Part shown: positions 43,720-51,963 of the stretch, piece after piece
Layout: the number at the start of each line of letters is the position of its first letter
How positions within the stretch are numbered: the stretch's first letter is position 1
Assembly (NCBI RefSeq): GCF_015207425.1
Contig: NZ_JADEWZ010000012.1
Span: forward strand, 62,001 to 126,000
DNA: 64,000 nucleotides
Source of the DNA: Lusitaniella coriacea LEGE 07157
Lineage (GTDB): Bacteria; Cyanobacteriota; Cyanobacteriia; Cyanobacteriales; Spirulinaceae
Reading direction: 5' to 3'
Made by a program: the position numbers and the translations under genes
Notes under the pieces: generated by a model
What the model was told of the DNA's origin: nothing
The model's input: the letters and a program-made list of their open reading frames with translations, nothing else
The model's database searches: none

Positions 43720-44079
43720 TTCATAAAGTTTCCCAGGAATTCGTGCTGATTTTTCATCTCTTCAAAAGATTTTGTTGACAGCAAGTAAAGAAAGCCTTGC
43801 AGTTGTTGACCGATAGAGTAAGTCTGTTTACCTAAAACGATTCCGGTATGTTGTCGTCCTTGCATCACGTAGATTTTATGCAAGTTGCAGAAATCGCCCA
43901 CATTTAAGGTGTAAATGGTTCTTCCTTGTTGTGTTGACCATTGCAATTGTTCCTCATCCGAACGACCTAAATTGTTTGGCTTCTGCTGTAGTAACAATAT
44001 CAATTTCAGCTTTCCGTAATGCTTTAACGAGAGAACGCTCCAAAATATCCTCGTCCAAGTACAAGCGAATCTGACTCAT
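43716..44079 (-). pseudogene. DUF5615 PIN-like toxin gene with frameshift
   Basis: From ATG 44079 the first frame reads MSQIRLYLDEDILERSLVKA...DIVTTAEA, the normal DUF5615 start with its acidic LDED motif, and then runs into a stop after 41 codons. The second frame continues with NNLGRSDEEQLQWSTQQGRT, IYTLNVGDFCNLH and GIVLGKQTYSIGQQ, the rest of the family. The switch occurs at GCCAAACAATT: one extra A would explain it. DUF5615 proteins are PIN-like nucleases that pair with DUF433, the gene 5 bp upstream. This is either an inactivated toxin or a sequencing error; programmed frameshifting is less likely. Confidence 0.85.
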
Positions 44080-44084
44080 CGCAT

Positions 44085-44369
44085 TTATCCTGCTGTCGCT
44101 TGTGCGGATAAACGGTTGTATTCTTCTGCTTCTTTCGCAATTGCAACATCAATCTGCTCTCGATTCGCGTAATAGTAGGCAAGAGCCGCATAAATTTGTG
44201 CCAGATTTAAGTGGGGAATTTCGGCTGTGATGGCTTCTACACTCATTCCCATTTGATGCCAAACAACAATCCGTTGAACGGTTATTCGAGTTCCGGCGAT
44301 ACGAGGGCGATTGCTACAAATATCTGGAGTAGAAACAATTAGGGTTCCAATGTCTGTAATTGTCGGCAT
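44085..44369 (-). CDS. DUF433 family antitoxin-type protein
   Basis: A 94-residue DUF433 protein with a small helix-turn-helix-like fold: STPDICSNRPRIAGTRITVQ, VVWHQMGMSVEAITAEIPHL and NLAQIYAALAYYYANREQID. DUF433 typically precedes a DUF5615 PIN-like gene and is regarded as the antitoxin of that pair. Here the partner, 5 bp downstream, carries a frameshift, so the antitoxin has outlived an intact toxin frame. It probably also represses its own promoter (inference). Confidence 0.85.
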   Translation of the reverse strand: MPTITDIGTLIVSTPDICSNRPRIAGTRITVQRIVVWHQMGMSVEAITAEIPHLNLAQIYAALAYYYANREQIDVAIAKEAEEYNRLSAQATAG

Positions 44370-44739
44370 GGAATTATTTTGAATGCTCTTGTTATTCTAT
44401 TTTATAGAGTAGAGTCTGCATAACTCAGAATGATAGGAATTGTAGGTAACGTTTCATCTGTCCACAATTACCTCCCTCGGATTACCTTGGCATTTTCGTG
44501 ACATTGGCACTTTAGGCGATGGGAGTGAGGTCGTTCAGCGCAAAACCCTGACGCTATCTTTCGCGAGGGGGTATAAAAGGCGCGTTTCCGGAGATCGCGC
44601 ACAGTATGAGTTTGAATCCAATCAAAAGTCTGTACTTCCATCTGCAAACTGCTCGCGCACTGCACAACACCCAATAATACAAATGTGGTGTTAGAATCCC
44701 AAATATCTCCATATCTCGGTCATTGCGCGACATTCTATT
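44370..44739. other. Intergenic region with no supported gene
   Basis: A 370-bp gap between the DUF433 gene and the next plus-strand gene. It contains only short overlapping frames. One stretch, around 44547-44610 (GCGAGGGGGTATAAAAGG...GCGTTTCCGGAGAT), resembles 46400-46460 (GCGAGCGGGTACAAAGACG...GTTTCCAGAGAT) and may be an old shared relic. I see no hairpin terminator or recognisable RNA. Confidence 0.5.
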
Positions 44740-44949
44740 ATGACTCTGACAGAACTGCTCCCTGCCGTAAAGCAACTTTCAATCCTTGAGAAAATCAAGC
44801 TTATTCGTTTGCTTGCAGAAGACCTAGAATTGCAAGAAGATATTGCCCCCCTAGAACCTTCTAAAACATACAACTTGCCAACTCCGTATAATACATTTGG
44901 AGCAGATGCTGTTCTAATGCAGGCAATGGAATCTATAGATCGCGCTTGA
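44740..44949 (+). CDS. Small antitoxin-like protein
   Basis: A 69-residue protein with an N-terminal helix pair (MTLTELLPAVKQLSILEKIK, LIRLLAEDLELQEDI) and a short disordered tail (LPTPYNTFGADAVLMQAMES). This pattern resembles small cyanobacterial antitoxin or add-on proteins of toxin modules, but no toxin follows: the next gene encodes a SMI1/KNR4-like protein 7 bp downstream. Function not established. Confidence 0.6.
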   Translation: MTLTELLPAVKQLSILEKIKLIRLLAEDLELQEDIAPLEPSKTYNLPTPYNTFGADAVLMQAMESIDRA

Positions 44950-44956
44950 TTGTTAA

Positions 44957-45496
44957 ATGAATAATCTTGAAAAAATAAAAACTATTTGTGCCAGTATCAG
45001 ATCTGTGAATAAGGAAACGCGAGTTCGACGAGGCATTTCTAAAAAAAAGATTTTTAGCTCTTTTAAGTCAGTGGGTCTAACACCACCTTCTGAACTTGTG
45101 GAACTGTATAACTGGCATAATGGTATCTATGGCTTAAATCCTTTTTTGGAGTTTTATTCTTTAGAAGATTCTCTAGAACAATATTGCTTTAATAAGCAGC
45201 TCAAAAGTGATATTCCTGATTTTCAATGGAAAAAAAATTGGCACACTGTTCTAGATCAGAATGCTGACATACAAATATGTTTGGATTTAAAGACGCTAGA
45301 ACTCTATTCAGTGGACGTTGAGTGTAGCGCAACAACAAAAATTGCGGAACACTACAGTCACTATTTGGATGCAATGCTATTCCTTTTCCAGTCGGGTCAA
45401 TACACATTTAACACAGAATGCAAGTATTTCGAGGTACGGGAAGAAGTATGGAAAGAGATTGCGGAAAAATATAAAATCAAAAGTATTTGGGTGTAG
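44957..45496 (+). CDS. SMI1/KNR4 (SUKH) family protein
   Basis: A 179-residue protein with SUKH-type features: GLTPPSELVELYNWHNGIYG near residue 40, then LNPFLEFYSLEDSLEQY, and a C-terminal region with HYSHYLDAMLFLFQSGQYTF. In bacteria many SUKH proteins are immunity proteins against polymorphic toxins; others act in stress responses. Low GC and many Lys/Ser codons, unlike neighbouring core genes, suggest acquisition. No toxin gene is visible in the island. Confidence 0.75.
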   Translation: MNNLEKIKTICASIRSVNKETRVRRGISKKKIFSSFKSVGLTPPSELVELYNWHNGIYGLNPFLEFYSLEDSLEQYCFNKQLKSDIPDFQWKKNWHTVLDQNADIQICLDLKTLELYSVDVECSATTKIAEHYSHYLDAMLFLFQSGQYTFNTECKYFEVREEVWKEIAEKYKIKSIWV

Positions 45497-45514
45497 ATAT
45501 ATTAACTAGCTTTG

Positions 45515-45739
45515 TCATTCTGCCACTTTGAAAAATGTGGGTTTGGGCAAGGGTTCACTCACTGCTTCATAACTGATAATCAAAGATTCTAAAGCTTCGA
45601 TACCATTTGCAACGGCTTCCTCATAAGAATCTCCGTGCGAGCGCCATTTTTGTCCGGGGAAGTCCGGAAATCCCACTAAAAAACAGTTGTCTTCCTCAGA
45701 CCATTGAATGACCATTGGATACTTTAATTTATTCTTCAT
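45515..45739 (-). CDS. hicB: HicB family antitoxin
   Basis: A 74-residue HicB antitoxin with the partial RNase H-like fold: YPMVIQWSEEDNCFLVGFPDFPG, then SYEEAVANGIEALESLI. It lacks a C-terminal DNA-binding domain, as is usual for the short class. I start at ATG 45739; an in-frame ATG lies 5 codons upstream (45754). HicB normally sits next to hicA; here hicA lies 340 bp upstream on the same strand, so the pair looks split by inserted DNA. A relic of the same gene lies at 43411. Confidence 0.85.
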   Translation of the reverse strand: MKNKLKYPMVIQWSEEDNCFLVGFPDFPGQKWRSHGDSYEEAVANGIEALESLIISYEAVSEPLPKPTFFKVAE

Positions 45740-46093
45740 TCGATCTCCCTTCAATTCTACATTTCGCAGGTTGACAGACTAACTTTGGGATTTCATTGAA
45801 GAGGCTAAAATCTTTATACTATAAGCATTTTACCCTTTTTCAGTTCAGGAGCAATTGTGTCGATCGAGAACTTTGCCGAATCAGGACTTTGGGTTATCTT
45901 GAGAATGTTGGGGCTGCTCGCTCCGCAAGGGCGCGATCTTGGTTGAGGGTTGCGAGCGCTGCTAGGGCAGCAACGGCAGAAGGGAAGTTTCTCATCGAAT
46001 CAGTGGGGTTAGAGTATCTTCGGCTCAGCGCGATCGCAAATCGGGTTCGGGCGGACTAATCACTGAAAGTCTTGTCTAGCAAGGATTTAGAAA

Positions 46094-46321
46094 TTATTCA
46101 GAGCGCTGAGACGACCTGCGGAATGTGAGTTCAATTTCAAAAATTGCTTGTTTTACTACTTTCTCTTGATAGCGTTTCGCATCCGATCCATCCTTCCCAG
46201 AAATTGTAAGCTTTCCTTCGTACAAAGGATGTATCCAGTTCGTATGACTTCCTTTTCCTGGGAGTTCTGTAAAACCTGCTTTGCGAAGTATTTGTTTCAG
46301 TTCTCGTATTTTTTTGGGCAT
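46094..46321 (-). CDS. hicA: HicA family toxin
   Basis: A 75-residue HicA mRNA interferase with the catalytic His26 in GKGSHTNWIHP and the downstream SGKDGSDAKRYQEKVVKQAI helix. HicA proteins cleave mRNA and are neutralised by HicB. The last 10-12 residues (LTFRRSSQRSE) do not resemble the usual C-terminus, consistent with insertion of foreign DNA just behind the gene and read-through into it. Its antitoxin gene is 340 bp downstream. Confidence 0.85.
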   Translation of the reverse strand: MPKKIRELKQILRKAGFTELPGKGSHTNWIHPLYEGKLTISGKDGSDAKRYQEKVVKQAIFEIELTFRRSSQRSE

Positions 46322-46534
46322 ATCTGGTGCAATCTTAATCCCTTTGAAATAAATAAAGGGTGCAAGTTATGCCCCCTAACAAAACTACCCCGCTCCTTCA
46401 ATGTATCTTTCTTTTGCGAGCGGGTACAAAGACGTGTTTCCAGAGATTACGAATCGCGGAAACGTAGATCTAGCAATCGTTTTATTGATAATCTTCGAAG
46501 TCGTGTCAGTCAACCAGTCCACACAGTCCCGCTA

Positions 46535-47731
46535 CTATTGTTTGGGGTTCTTTTTCTTTTGCTTGTATTGCTCTAAATCGTTAGGGAAAAAATCATTCAT
46601 GTCGTAGAGCCTGAAAGGATTAGGGTGATTATCTAAGAGACTCCATCCCCGATTGCTGGCTTCCCCGTCAACATAGCAGGTAAACCATGACTGTTCCCAC
46701 TTCATAGGTAATACCTCGATTCGCTTACCCTTCTCAACATACACCGTCGCATTAGGATTGGTTTCGATTGTGCTGCTAGCGCTCTCACTAAGAAATCTTG
46801 CCGGTGAAAAAATAGCTTCATATCCAAAGTGCCGACCAAAAATGCACCCCAGTTCGTAAAAATCTAGATCTTGTTGTTCCTCTGTCCACCCGTCACACAG
46901 ACATCGATACCGATGATGTAGTAAATCTCGATCGACAACTAGCACTCCAGAACGGACTAAAACTTCTACGCCATATTTTTTTGTTGTGGTTGCAAGGGAA
47001 GACGGTTTCAACCCTACGAGTGCATGAGAATAGTCGATATACCGCGTATCTTTTACTTCAAACCCCTTATAGGGAGTAGTATCAGCTTCCCAATCTAAAT
47101 CCCAGGTACATGAAGTTTTCCCACCCCCACCGCCAAACAAGTAGCTTTCATCCTGAAAAAACGCGCTAGCCATTTCATCAAGGGGTGGGACATAATCGCG
47201 AATGGATTTTTGCCCCCATCCTTTCCCAAACGGATTAGCGTAAATAACATTAAAGCGAAGATCGTCGCGATGTTGGTTGAAATCTAGTACAAGCAGTGTC
47301 AAGCACTCCTCAAAAAACGACCCATCAGTTGCGATATGGATAAATTCAAAATCAGTAAATCCGCGTCCCTTCAAAACGAAGGTATAGACGGGCTTCTTCC
47401 CCCGCGAAATGTAATCCATAAACTCATCATCTTCATTGTCAATATGCGCGAAAATGGCGGCGATGCGGTTAAAATTCCGAGTAAGAAACTGGAAGATTCC
47501 GGTTTCATAGGTTACACCCCTTGTTCTCACAATTGTCATGCCGTAGGGGGTTCGATAGTTGGCTTGTCGGGGCTTGTCTGACTCTAAAGCAAGCGCATAT
47601 TCCACCAAAGCCGATGTCACCACCATCGAATCATTAATAAGTCCGGGGCGGTGTTTGCGAATTGTCGCAATTGCCTTGGCAATCTCGTCATTCTGGACAA
47701 CCTGTAAGCGAGGGCGTGAACGTACCATCAC
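46535..47731 (-). CDS. Unknown 398-residue protein with RHH-like N-terminus
   Basis: I do not recognise a family for most of this protein. Its first 50 residues (RPRLQVVQNDEIAKAIATIR, then LINDSMVVTSALVEYALALE) have the strand-helix-helix pattern of a ribbon-helix-helix DNA-binding domain. The rest contains conserved-looking stretches: YRTPYGMTIVRTRGVTYETG, FLFGGGGG-type glycine run SYLFGGGGGKTSC, ALVGLKPSSLATTTKKYG, and a Trp-rich C-terminus (WEQSWFTCYVDGEASNRGW). No membrane helices. Its start lies 28 bp from a perfect palindrome, so autoregulation is plausible. It could be a regulator, a stress effector or the core of an accessory system. Confidence 0.65.
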   Translation of the reverse strand: MMVRSRPRLQVVQNDEIAKAIATIRKHRPGLINDSMVVTSALVEYALALESDKPRQANYRTPYGMTIVRTRGVTYETGIFQFLTRNFNRIAAIFAHIDNEDDEFMDYISRGKKPVYTFVLKGRGFTDFEFIHIATDGSFFEECLTLLVLDFNQHRDDLRFNVIYANPFGKGWGQKSIRDYVPPLDEMASAFFQDESYLFGGGGGKTSCTWDLDWEADTTPYKGFEVKDTRYIDYSHALVGLKPSSLATTTKKYGVEVLVRSGVLVVDRDLLHHRYRCLCDGWTEEQQDLDFYELGCIFGRHFGYEAIFSPARFLSESASSTIETNPNATVYVEKGKRIEVLPMKWEQSWFTCYVDGEASNRGWSLLDNHPNPFRLYDMNDFFPNDLEQYKQKKKNPKQ

Positions 47732-47759
47732 AATAACTTATTTTTTGTACTCAACTTTA

Positions 47760-47788
47760 GCCATTATACTCAAAATGAGTATAATGGC
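47760..47788. promoter_or_regulatory. Perfect 13-bp-arm palindrome, candidate operator
   Basis: GCCATTATACTCA (47760-47772) and TGAGTATAATGGC (47776-47788) are exact reverse complements around AAA. The site sits 28 bp upstream of the start of the 398-residue gene, in the promoter position. The arms contain TATACT/AGTATA, so they could overlap a -10 box. The symmetry and size suit a dimer or tetramer of an RHH protein such as that gene's own N-terminal domain (inference). Confidence 0.7.
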
Positions 47789-47899
47789 AAGAAAAGTGAA
47801 AATAATCTCTCTCAGGAATAAAGAAAAATGGTATTGGGCTGAAGAATCGCAATCCATAATCGGTTGTGGCGAAACGGAAATCGGCGAAACAGGACAATA

Positions 47900-50857
47900 C
47901 TATTCCGCCCCTTCAATGGGTGCAAACCCCTGACGCTGAATATTCTCCGTGACGTGGCGGGGTTCGAGGAACTGCAAGAGGTAGTCGGGGCCGCCAGCTT
48001 TGGAACCCACGCCGGAGAGTTTGAAACCCCCAAAGGGTTGGCGAGAGACGATCGCGCCCGTAATGGTTCGATTAATATACAAGTTACCCACCTCAAACCG
48101 TTTGTAGGCTTGTTCGATATGGGAGGGGGTACGGGAGTATAAGCCTCCGGTGAGGGCGTAATTTGTGCCGTTGGCGATGTCTAAGGCTTCCTCGAAGGTT
48201 TTGGCTTTGATGATGGCGACGACGGGGCCGAAAATTTCCTCTTGGGCGATGGTTGCGTTGGGGGAAACGTCGGTGAAAAGGGTGGGGGAAACGAAGTATC
48301 CGGTGTCGGGAATGGGAAGTTCGAGGGCAAGGGTGGATTCTTGTTTTCCTTGTTCGATGTATTGTAGGACGCGATCGCGCGCTTTCTCATCCACAACGGG
48401 ACCCACTGTCGTACTGGGGTTTTCCGCCGAACCAATATTCAAGGATTTTGTCGCCTCAATCAAACGCTGCACAAAGGCATCGTATGCGGGTTCGAGGACA
48501 ACGACTCGCGAACAGGCGGAACATTTCTGTCCCGTATAGCCGAACGCTGAGTAGACAACGCCTGCAACGGCTTGGTCTAAATCCGCACTCTCATCGATAA
48601 TAATTCCATTCTTGCCCCCCATCTCTGCAATGACGCGCTTGAGGTGTTTTTGTCCTGGTTGCAACTTTGCAGCTTCGGCGTAGATGTGACAGCCGACTTC
48701 CTGGGAACCGGTGAAGGCGATGAGGTGAACGTCGGGATGTTGTACGAGGTGGTTTCCCACGGTGGAACCCTTACCGGGAACGTATTGGAATGCACCTTTG
48801 GGGATGCCTGCTTCCACGAGAATTTCGGCGATTTTGGCGGCGATAACGGAGGAAGGGGCTGCGGGTTTTAATAAGGTACAATTGCCTGTAGCGAGGGCTG
48901 CAACGGTCATTCCGGTGGCAATGGCGAGGGGGAAATTCCAGGGAGAAATAACCACAGCGATTCCGCGCGGTTGGTAAAAGTAGCGGTTCGTTTCCCCAGC
49001 GAGATCGTAATTGTAACCTTTCTCCAGCCGTTCCATTTCGTCGGCGTAGTAGCGACAAAAATCAATAGCTTCGGAGACTTCTGCATCGGCTTGGGGGATA
49101 ATTTTTCCCACTTCTAAACAAGTCCAAGCGGATAGTTCGTGGCGGCGAGATTCCATGATTTCGGCGGCTTTGCGTAGGATTCTCGCACGTTCTTGAACTG
49201 GGGTGTCGCGCCATGCGGGAAATGCGGCTTTTGCAGCAGCGATGGCTTCATCGGCTTGGGAAAGGTCGATTTGTCCGATGGTTCCCACAATTTCAGTAGG
49301 GTTGGAGGGGTTAACGGAGTCTAAGGTTGACTCGGTTTGAACGTATTCGCCGTTGATTAAGGGGAGGTAGGTTTTTCCCAAGGAATTGCGAACTTGAACT
49401 AAGGCTTGTTTGGCTTTACTGCGCAAGTCTGCATTGGCGTAGTCGGTATCGGCTGCGTTGGGGAAGGCGGTTTTGGCAACGAGGGGGGATTCTTCTTCAA
49501 CTTTCGGGGGTGCAATCAGTTCTTCAATGGGGCGTTCTTCCATATTTTGCCGCAGGAAGGAGGAATTTGCCGTATTTTCGAGCAAGCGGCGAATCAGGTA
49601 GGACATTCCCGGTAATAAGTCGCCGTAGGGTGCGTACACTCTGACGCGGTGTCCCCGTTTCACCAAGGCTTTCGCGAGGCGATCGCCCATGCCGTACAAT
49701 ACTTGCATTTCAAAACGACGCGGGGGAATCTGCAAGGTTTCGGCGATGGCTGCGGCTTTGGCTTGGGTTCGGACGTTATGGGAACCGATAGCGGCGTACA
49801 AATACTCGTGATTTTCGAGCAGGAGTTCCATTAAAGCTTCGTAGTTGGCATCGGTTGCAGCTTTTTGGTTATAAACGGGCTGTTTCCAATGATTTTGAAT
49901 CGATTGAATCGTTTCCTGATCCCAATAGGCTCCTTTTACCAAGCGAATCGTAATGGGATTTCCCCGTTTTTTCGCCCATTCAATCAATCCTTGCAAATCT
50001 TCTTGAGAATCGCGCAAATACCCTTGAATCGTCATGCCGATATCGGTACGATCGCGAAATTCCTCTTCCATTAACAATTCCTTGAGAATGGCAAGAGTCA
50101 TGTCCTTATATTCGTATTGTTCCATATCGAAGTGGATCGCGGCTCCCAAGGTTTTGGCGTGGCGCAAAAGAGAACGCACGCGATCGCGCACCTTAACTTT
50201 ACTCCCTTCCGGATCGAAGGGATCGAATTGAGAGTAAAATGCAGTTAACTTCACCGAAACCTGAACTTTAGGTAAGGCTTCCCCTTCTGCTTCGTCAATT
50301 TGAGGAATCGTTGACCAACCCTTTGCCGCATCACTTAACGCTTCAATCAGTTCCGCGTAGCGTTGTTGATACGATTGCGCTTCCGACTCCGTAATCACTG
50401 CCTCTCCAAGCAAATCGATCGTAAACGCCATCTTATCCTTGCGCAACCGTTCGATGGTTTTAATCACCTTGGGAATACTTTCTCCGGCAATATATTTATA
50501 CGCCAGCGTCTTCACCGCCTGTTCCACCGTCGTTGCAGCAATTTGTGCGGGGGGAGAACTCGCATCGGCAAAATTGAGAATCTTTTTGAGCGCATTGGGC
50601 AATTCCACCGATTCATCGCTCATATACTCTTGAAAATGTCGCGCAATCTCCGTCTTAGAGCGCAATGCAGGCAAACAGTCGATGAAGCTAAACAATTGAT
50701 AGCGCAAACCCGGATTGCCCATCGCCCAGTCTAGCAACTTTTCCTCGAGGCGCATTTGGTCGCGCATCTGGCTAAACAGAGAACGCTTTTCTCGCGTCGC
50801 AGCAATCAGTTCTTTCGCAATTTCCTGGGTTTTGGCTTCATACTCTCGAACAACCAC
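47900..50857 (-). CDS. putA: Bifunctional proline dehydrogenase / glutamate-semialdehyde dehydrogenase
   Basis: A 985-residue enzyme that oxidises proline to glutamate in two steps. The FAD-dependent proline dehydrogenase barrel spans about 120-460 (PKVQVSVKLTAFYSQFDP, ITIRLVKGAYWDQET, YAPYGDLLPGMSYLIRRLLE). The NAD-dependent aldehyde dehydrogenase follows at about 510-975, with ISPWNFPLAIATG, FTGSQEVG, EMGGKNGIIIDE and the catalytic Cys in GYTGQKCSACSRVV. The DNA-binding RHH domain of E. coli-type PutA is absent, so it is a plain catalytic fusion. Confidence 0.95.
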   Translation of the reverse strand: MVVREYEAKTQEIAKELIAATREKRSLFSQMRDQMRLEEKLLDWAMGNPGLRYQLFSFIDCLPALRSKTEIARHFQEYMSDESVELPNALKKILNFADASSPPAQIAATTVEQAVKTLAYKYIAGESIPKVIKTIERLRKDKMAFTIDLLGEAVITESEAQSYQQRYAELIEALSDAAKGWSTIPQIDEAEGEALPKVQVSVKLTAFYSQFDPFDPEGSKVKVRDRVRSLLRHAKTLGAAIHFDMEQYEYKDMTLAILKELLMEEEFRDRTDIGMTIQGYLRDSQEDLQGLIEWAKKRGNPITIRLVKGAYWDQETIQSIQNHWKQPVYNQKAATDANYEALMELLLENHEYLYAAIGSHNVRTQAKAAAIAETLQIPPRRFEMQVLYGMGDRLAKALVKRGHRVRVYAPYGDLLPGMSYLIRRLLENTANSSFLRQNMEERPIEELIAPPKVEEESPLVAKTAFPNAADTDYANADLRSKAKQALVQVRNSLGKTYLPLINGEYVQTESTLDSVNPSNPTEIVGTIGQIDLSQADEAIAAAKAAFPAWRDTPVQERARILRKAAEIMESRRHELSAWTCLEVGKIIPQADAEVSEAIDFCRYYADEMERLEKGYNYDLAGETNRYFYQPRGIAVVISPWNFPLAIATGMTVAALATGNCTLLKPAAPSSVIAAKIAEILVEAGIPKGAFQYVPGKGSTVGNHLVQHPDVHLIAFTGSQEVGCHIYAEAAKLQPGQKHLKRVIAEMGGKNGIIIDESADLDQAVAGVVYSAFGYTGQKCSACSRVVVLEPAYDAFVQRLIEATKSLNIGSAENPSTTVGPVVDEKARDRVLQYIEQGKQESTLALELPIPDTGYFVSPTLFTDVSPNATIAQEEIFGPVVAIIKAKTFEEALDIANGTNYALTGGLYSRTPSHIEQAYKRFEVGNLYINRTITGAIVSRQPFGGFKLSGVGSKAGGPDYLLQFLEPRHVTENIQRQGFAPIEGAE

Positions 50858-50912
50858 GGCTTTGTAACTCCTCTGGCAGGGGACAGATACACAGACTTTT
50901 CACTATATCTTT

Positions 50913-50976
50913 TATTGTCGCGGTTTTTTGTTAGAGATGGCGCGCGATCGCGCTTCACACTCCATAAAATAGAATA
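50913..50976. repeat. 64-bp direct repeat, left copy flanking vapBC
   Basis: This 64-bp segment (beginning TATTGTCGCGGTTTTTTGTT, ending CTCCATAAAATAGAATA) differs from 51784-51847 at only 4 positions. It contains the HIP1-related core CGCGCGATCGCGC. The two copies, in direct orientation, bracket the vapBC genes. Confidence 0.85.
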
Positions 50977-51007
50977 ACGGTAGCATTCAAATACAGGAGA
51001 TAGCACC

Positions 51008-51268
51008 ATGCTTGCGGTTAATCTTGATGACGAAGCAGAAAAATACTTAATCGAGATATTATCCCAAGAGAAAATGACAAGCCAAGAGTTAGTCAAAAAG
51101 CTATTGCGGAACCATTTAAGATCGCTCAAACCCTCTCCAACTATCTTAGAAAGAATGGGCGGCTATCCAAAAGAATTGTTAGAAGGAGAAGTGGATTTAT
51201 CAGATCGAAAGACTCGCAAACAAAAAATTTCCGAACATCTGAGCGCGAGAAGTGAGATGTGCGACTAG
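51008..51268 (+). CDS. Antitoxin of a VapBC-type pair
   Basis: An 86-residue protein with an N-terminal strand-helix element (MLAVNLDDEAEKYLIEILSQ, TSQELVKKLLRNHL) like an RHH/AbrB-type antitoxin and a C-terminal tail (MGGYPKELLEGEVDLSD) that would wrap the toxin. AGGAG lies 8 bases before the ATG. It ends 2 bp before the PIN-domain gene, so the two are cotranscribed. Confidence 0.8.
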   Translation: MLAVNLDDEAEKYLIEILSQEKMTSQELVKKLLRNHLRSLKPSPTILERMGGYPKELLEGEVDLSDRKTRKQKISEHLSARSEMCD

Positions 51269-51270
51269 CC

Positions 51271-51696
51271 ATGAACACTCCCCATACTTTTATTCTAATT
51301 GATAGTGGCATTATGGTCGCTTTTTATAATCGAAAAGATCGTTATCATCAACAAGTCGTTCGTTTTTTTAGCACTTGTACCAGTCAGTTAATTACAACCG
51401 TTAGTTGTGTTACTGAGGTGATGTGGTTGCTTGCACCCAATATTAGCGTGCAAAACAATTTTCTATCAGCATTAGAGATAGGGGTTTTCAGTGCAGAGCA
51501 TTTAACTTCTGAAGATTATCAACGAATTCGGATACTCAATTCAAACTATCAGGATCTGCCAGCAGATTTTACAGATCTATCATTGGTTGCAATTTCCGAG
51601 CGTTTAAATATTCCAGCAATTGCTACGCTGGATAAAGATTTCGATGTTTATCGTCGCTATCGCAGTCAACCTTTTATCCGTGTTTTCTATCCCTAG
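51271..51696 (+). CDS. PIN-domain toxin (VapC-like)
   Basis: A 141-residue PIN ribonuclease. Acidic active-site residues are visible: Asp10 in ILIDSGIMVAFY, Glu in VSCVTEVMWLL, Asp in LPADFTDLSLVAISE and Asp in IATLDKDFDVY. The start is ATG 51271, 2 bp after the antitoxin stop; a GTG at 51259 is less likely. VapC toxins cut tRNA or rRNA; the target here is unknown. Confidence 0.85.
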   Translation: MNTPHTFILIDSGIMVAFYNRKDRYHQQVVRFFSTCTSQLITTVSCVTEVMWLLAPNISVQNNFLSALEIGVFSAEHLTSEDYQRIRILNSNYQDLPADFTDLSLVAISERLNIPAIATLDKDFDVYRRYRSQPFIRVFYP

Positions 51697-51783
51697 TATT
51701 TGAATAATTTGGCTCATCATAAAACCAGCCTTCTTCAGAAGATAACTACATCGTCCAGCGCTAGAGTCGTAATGTATCTTTAG

Positions 51784-51847
51784 TATTGTCGCGGTTTTTT
51801 GTCAGAGGCGGCGCGCGATCGCGCGTCACACTCCATAAAATAGAATA
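51784..51847. repeat. 64-bp direct repeat, right copy flanking vapBC
   Basis: Right-hand partner of 50913-50976, 60 of 64 bases identical, same orientation. It begins 87 bp after the vapC stop. The remaining sequence up to 51963 has no gene that I can support. Confidence 0.85.
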
Positions 51848-51963
51848 TAGACTACGAAAAAAATCTCCGTTTCTTCGCGTTTGGTGTGTCTCCATGTCGC
51901 AAGGAACCTTTCCCCATCTTCTGTGCTGATGGGGTGTTGGAGGGCATTCAATCAAGTCTTCAA

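Noticed and set aside
45796-46059. Plus-strand frame of 87 residues between hicB and hicA
   Set aside because: Ala/Arg-rich, no recognisable family, no ribosome site, and it lies in the segment that seems to split hicAB; more likely non-coding inserted DNA.
47778-47933. Small plus-strand frame starting inside the palindrome (MARKVKIISLRNKEKWYWAE)
   Set aside because: It overlaps the 3' end of the putA gene and has no independent support.
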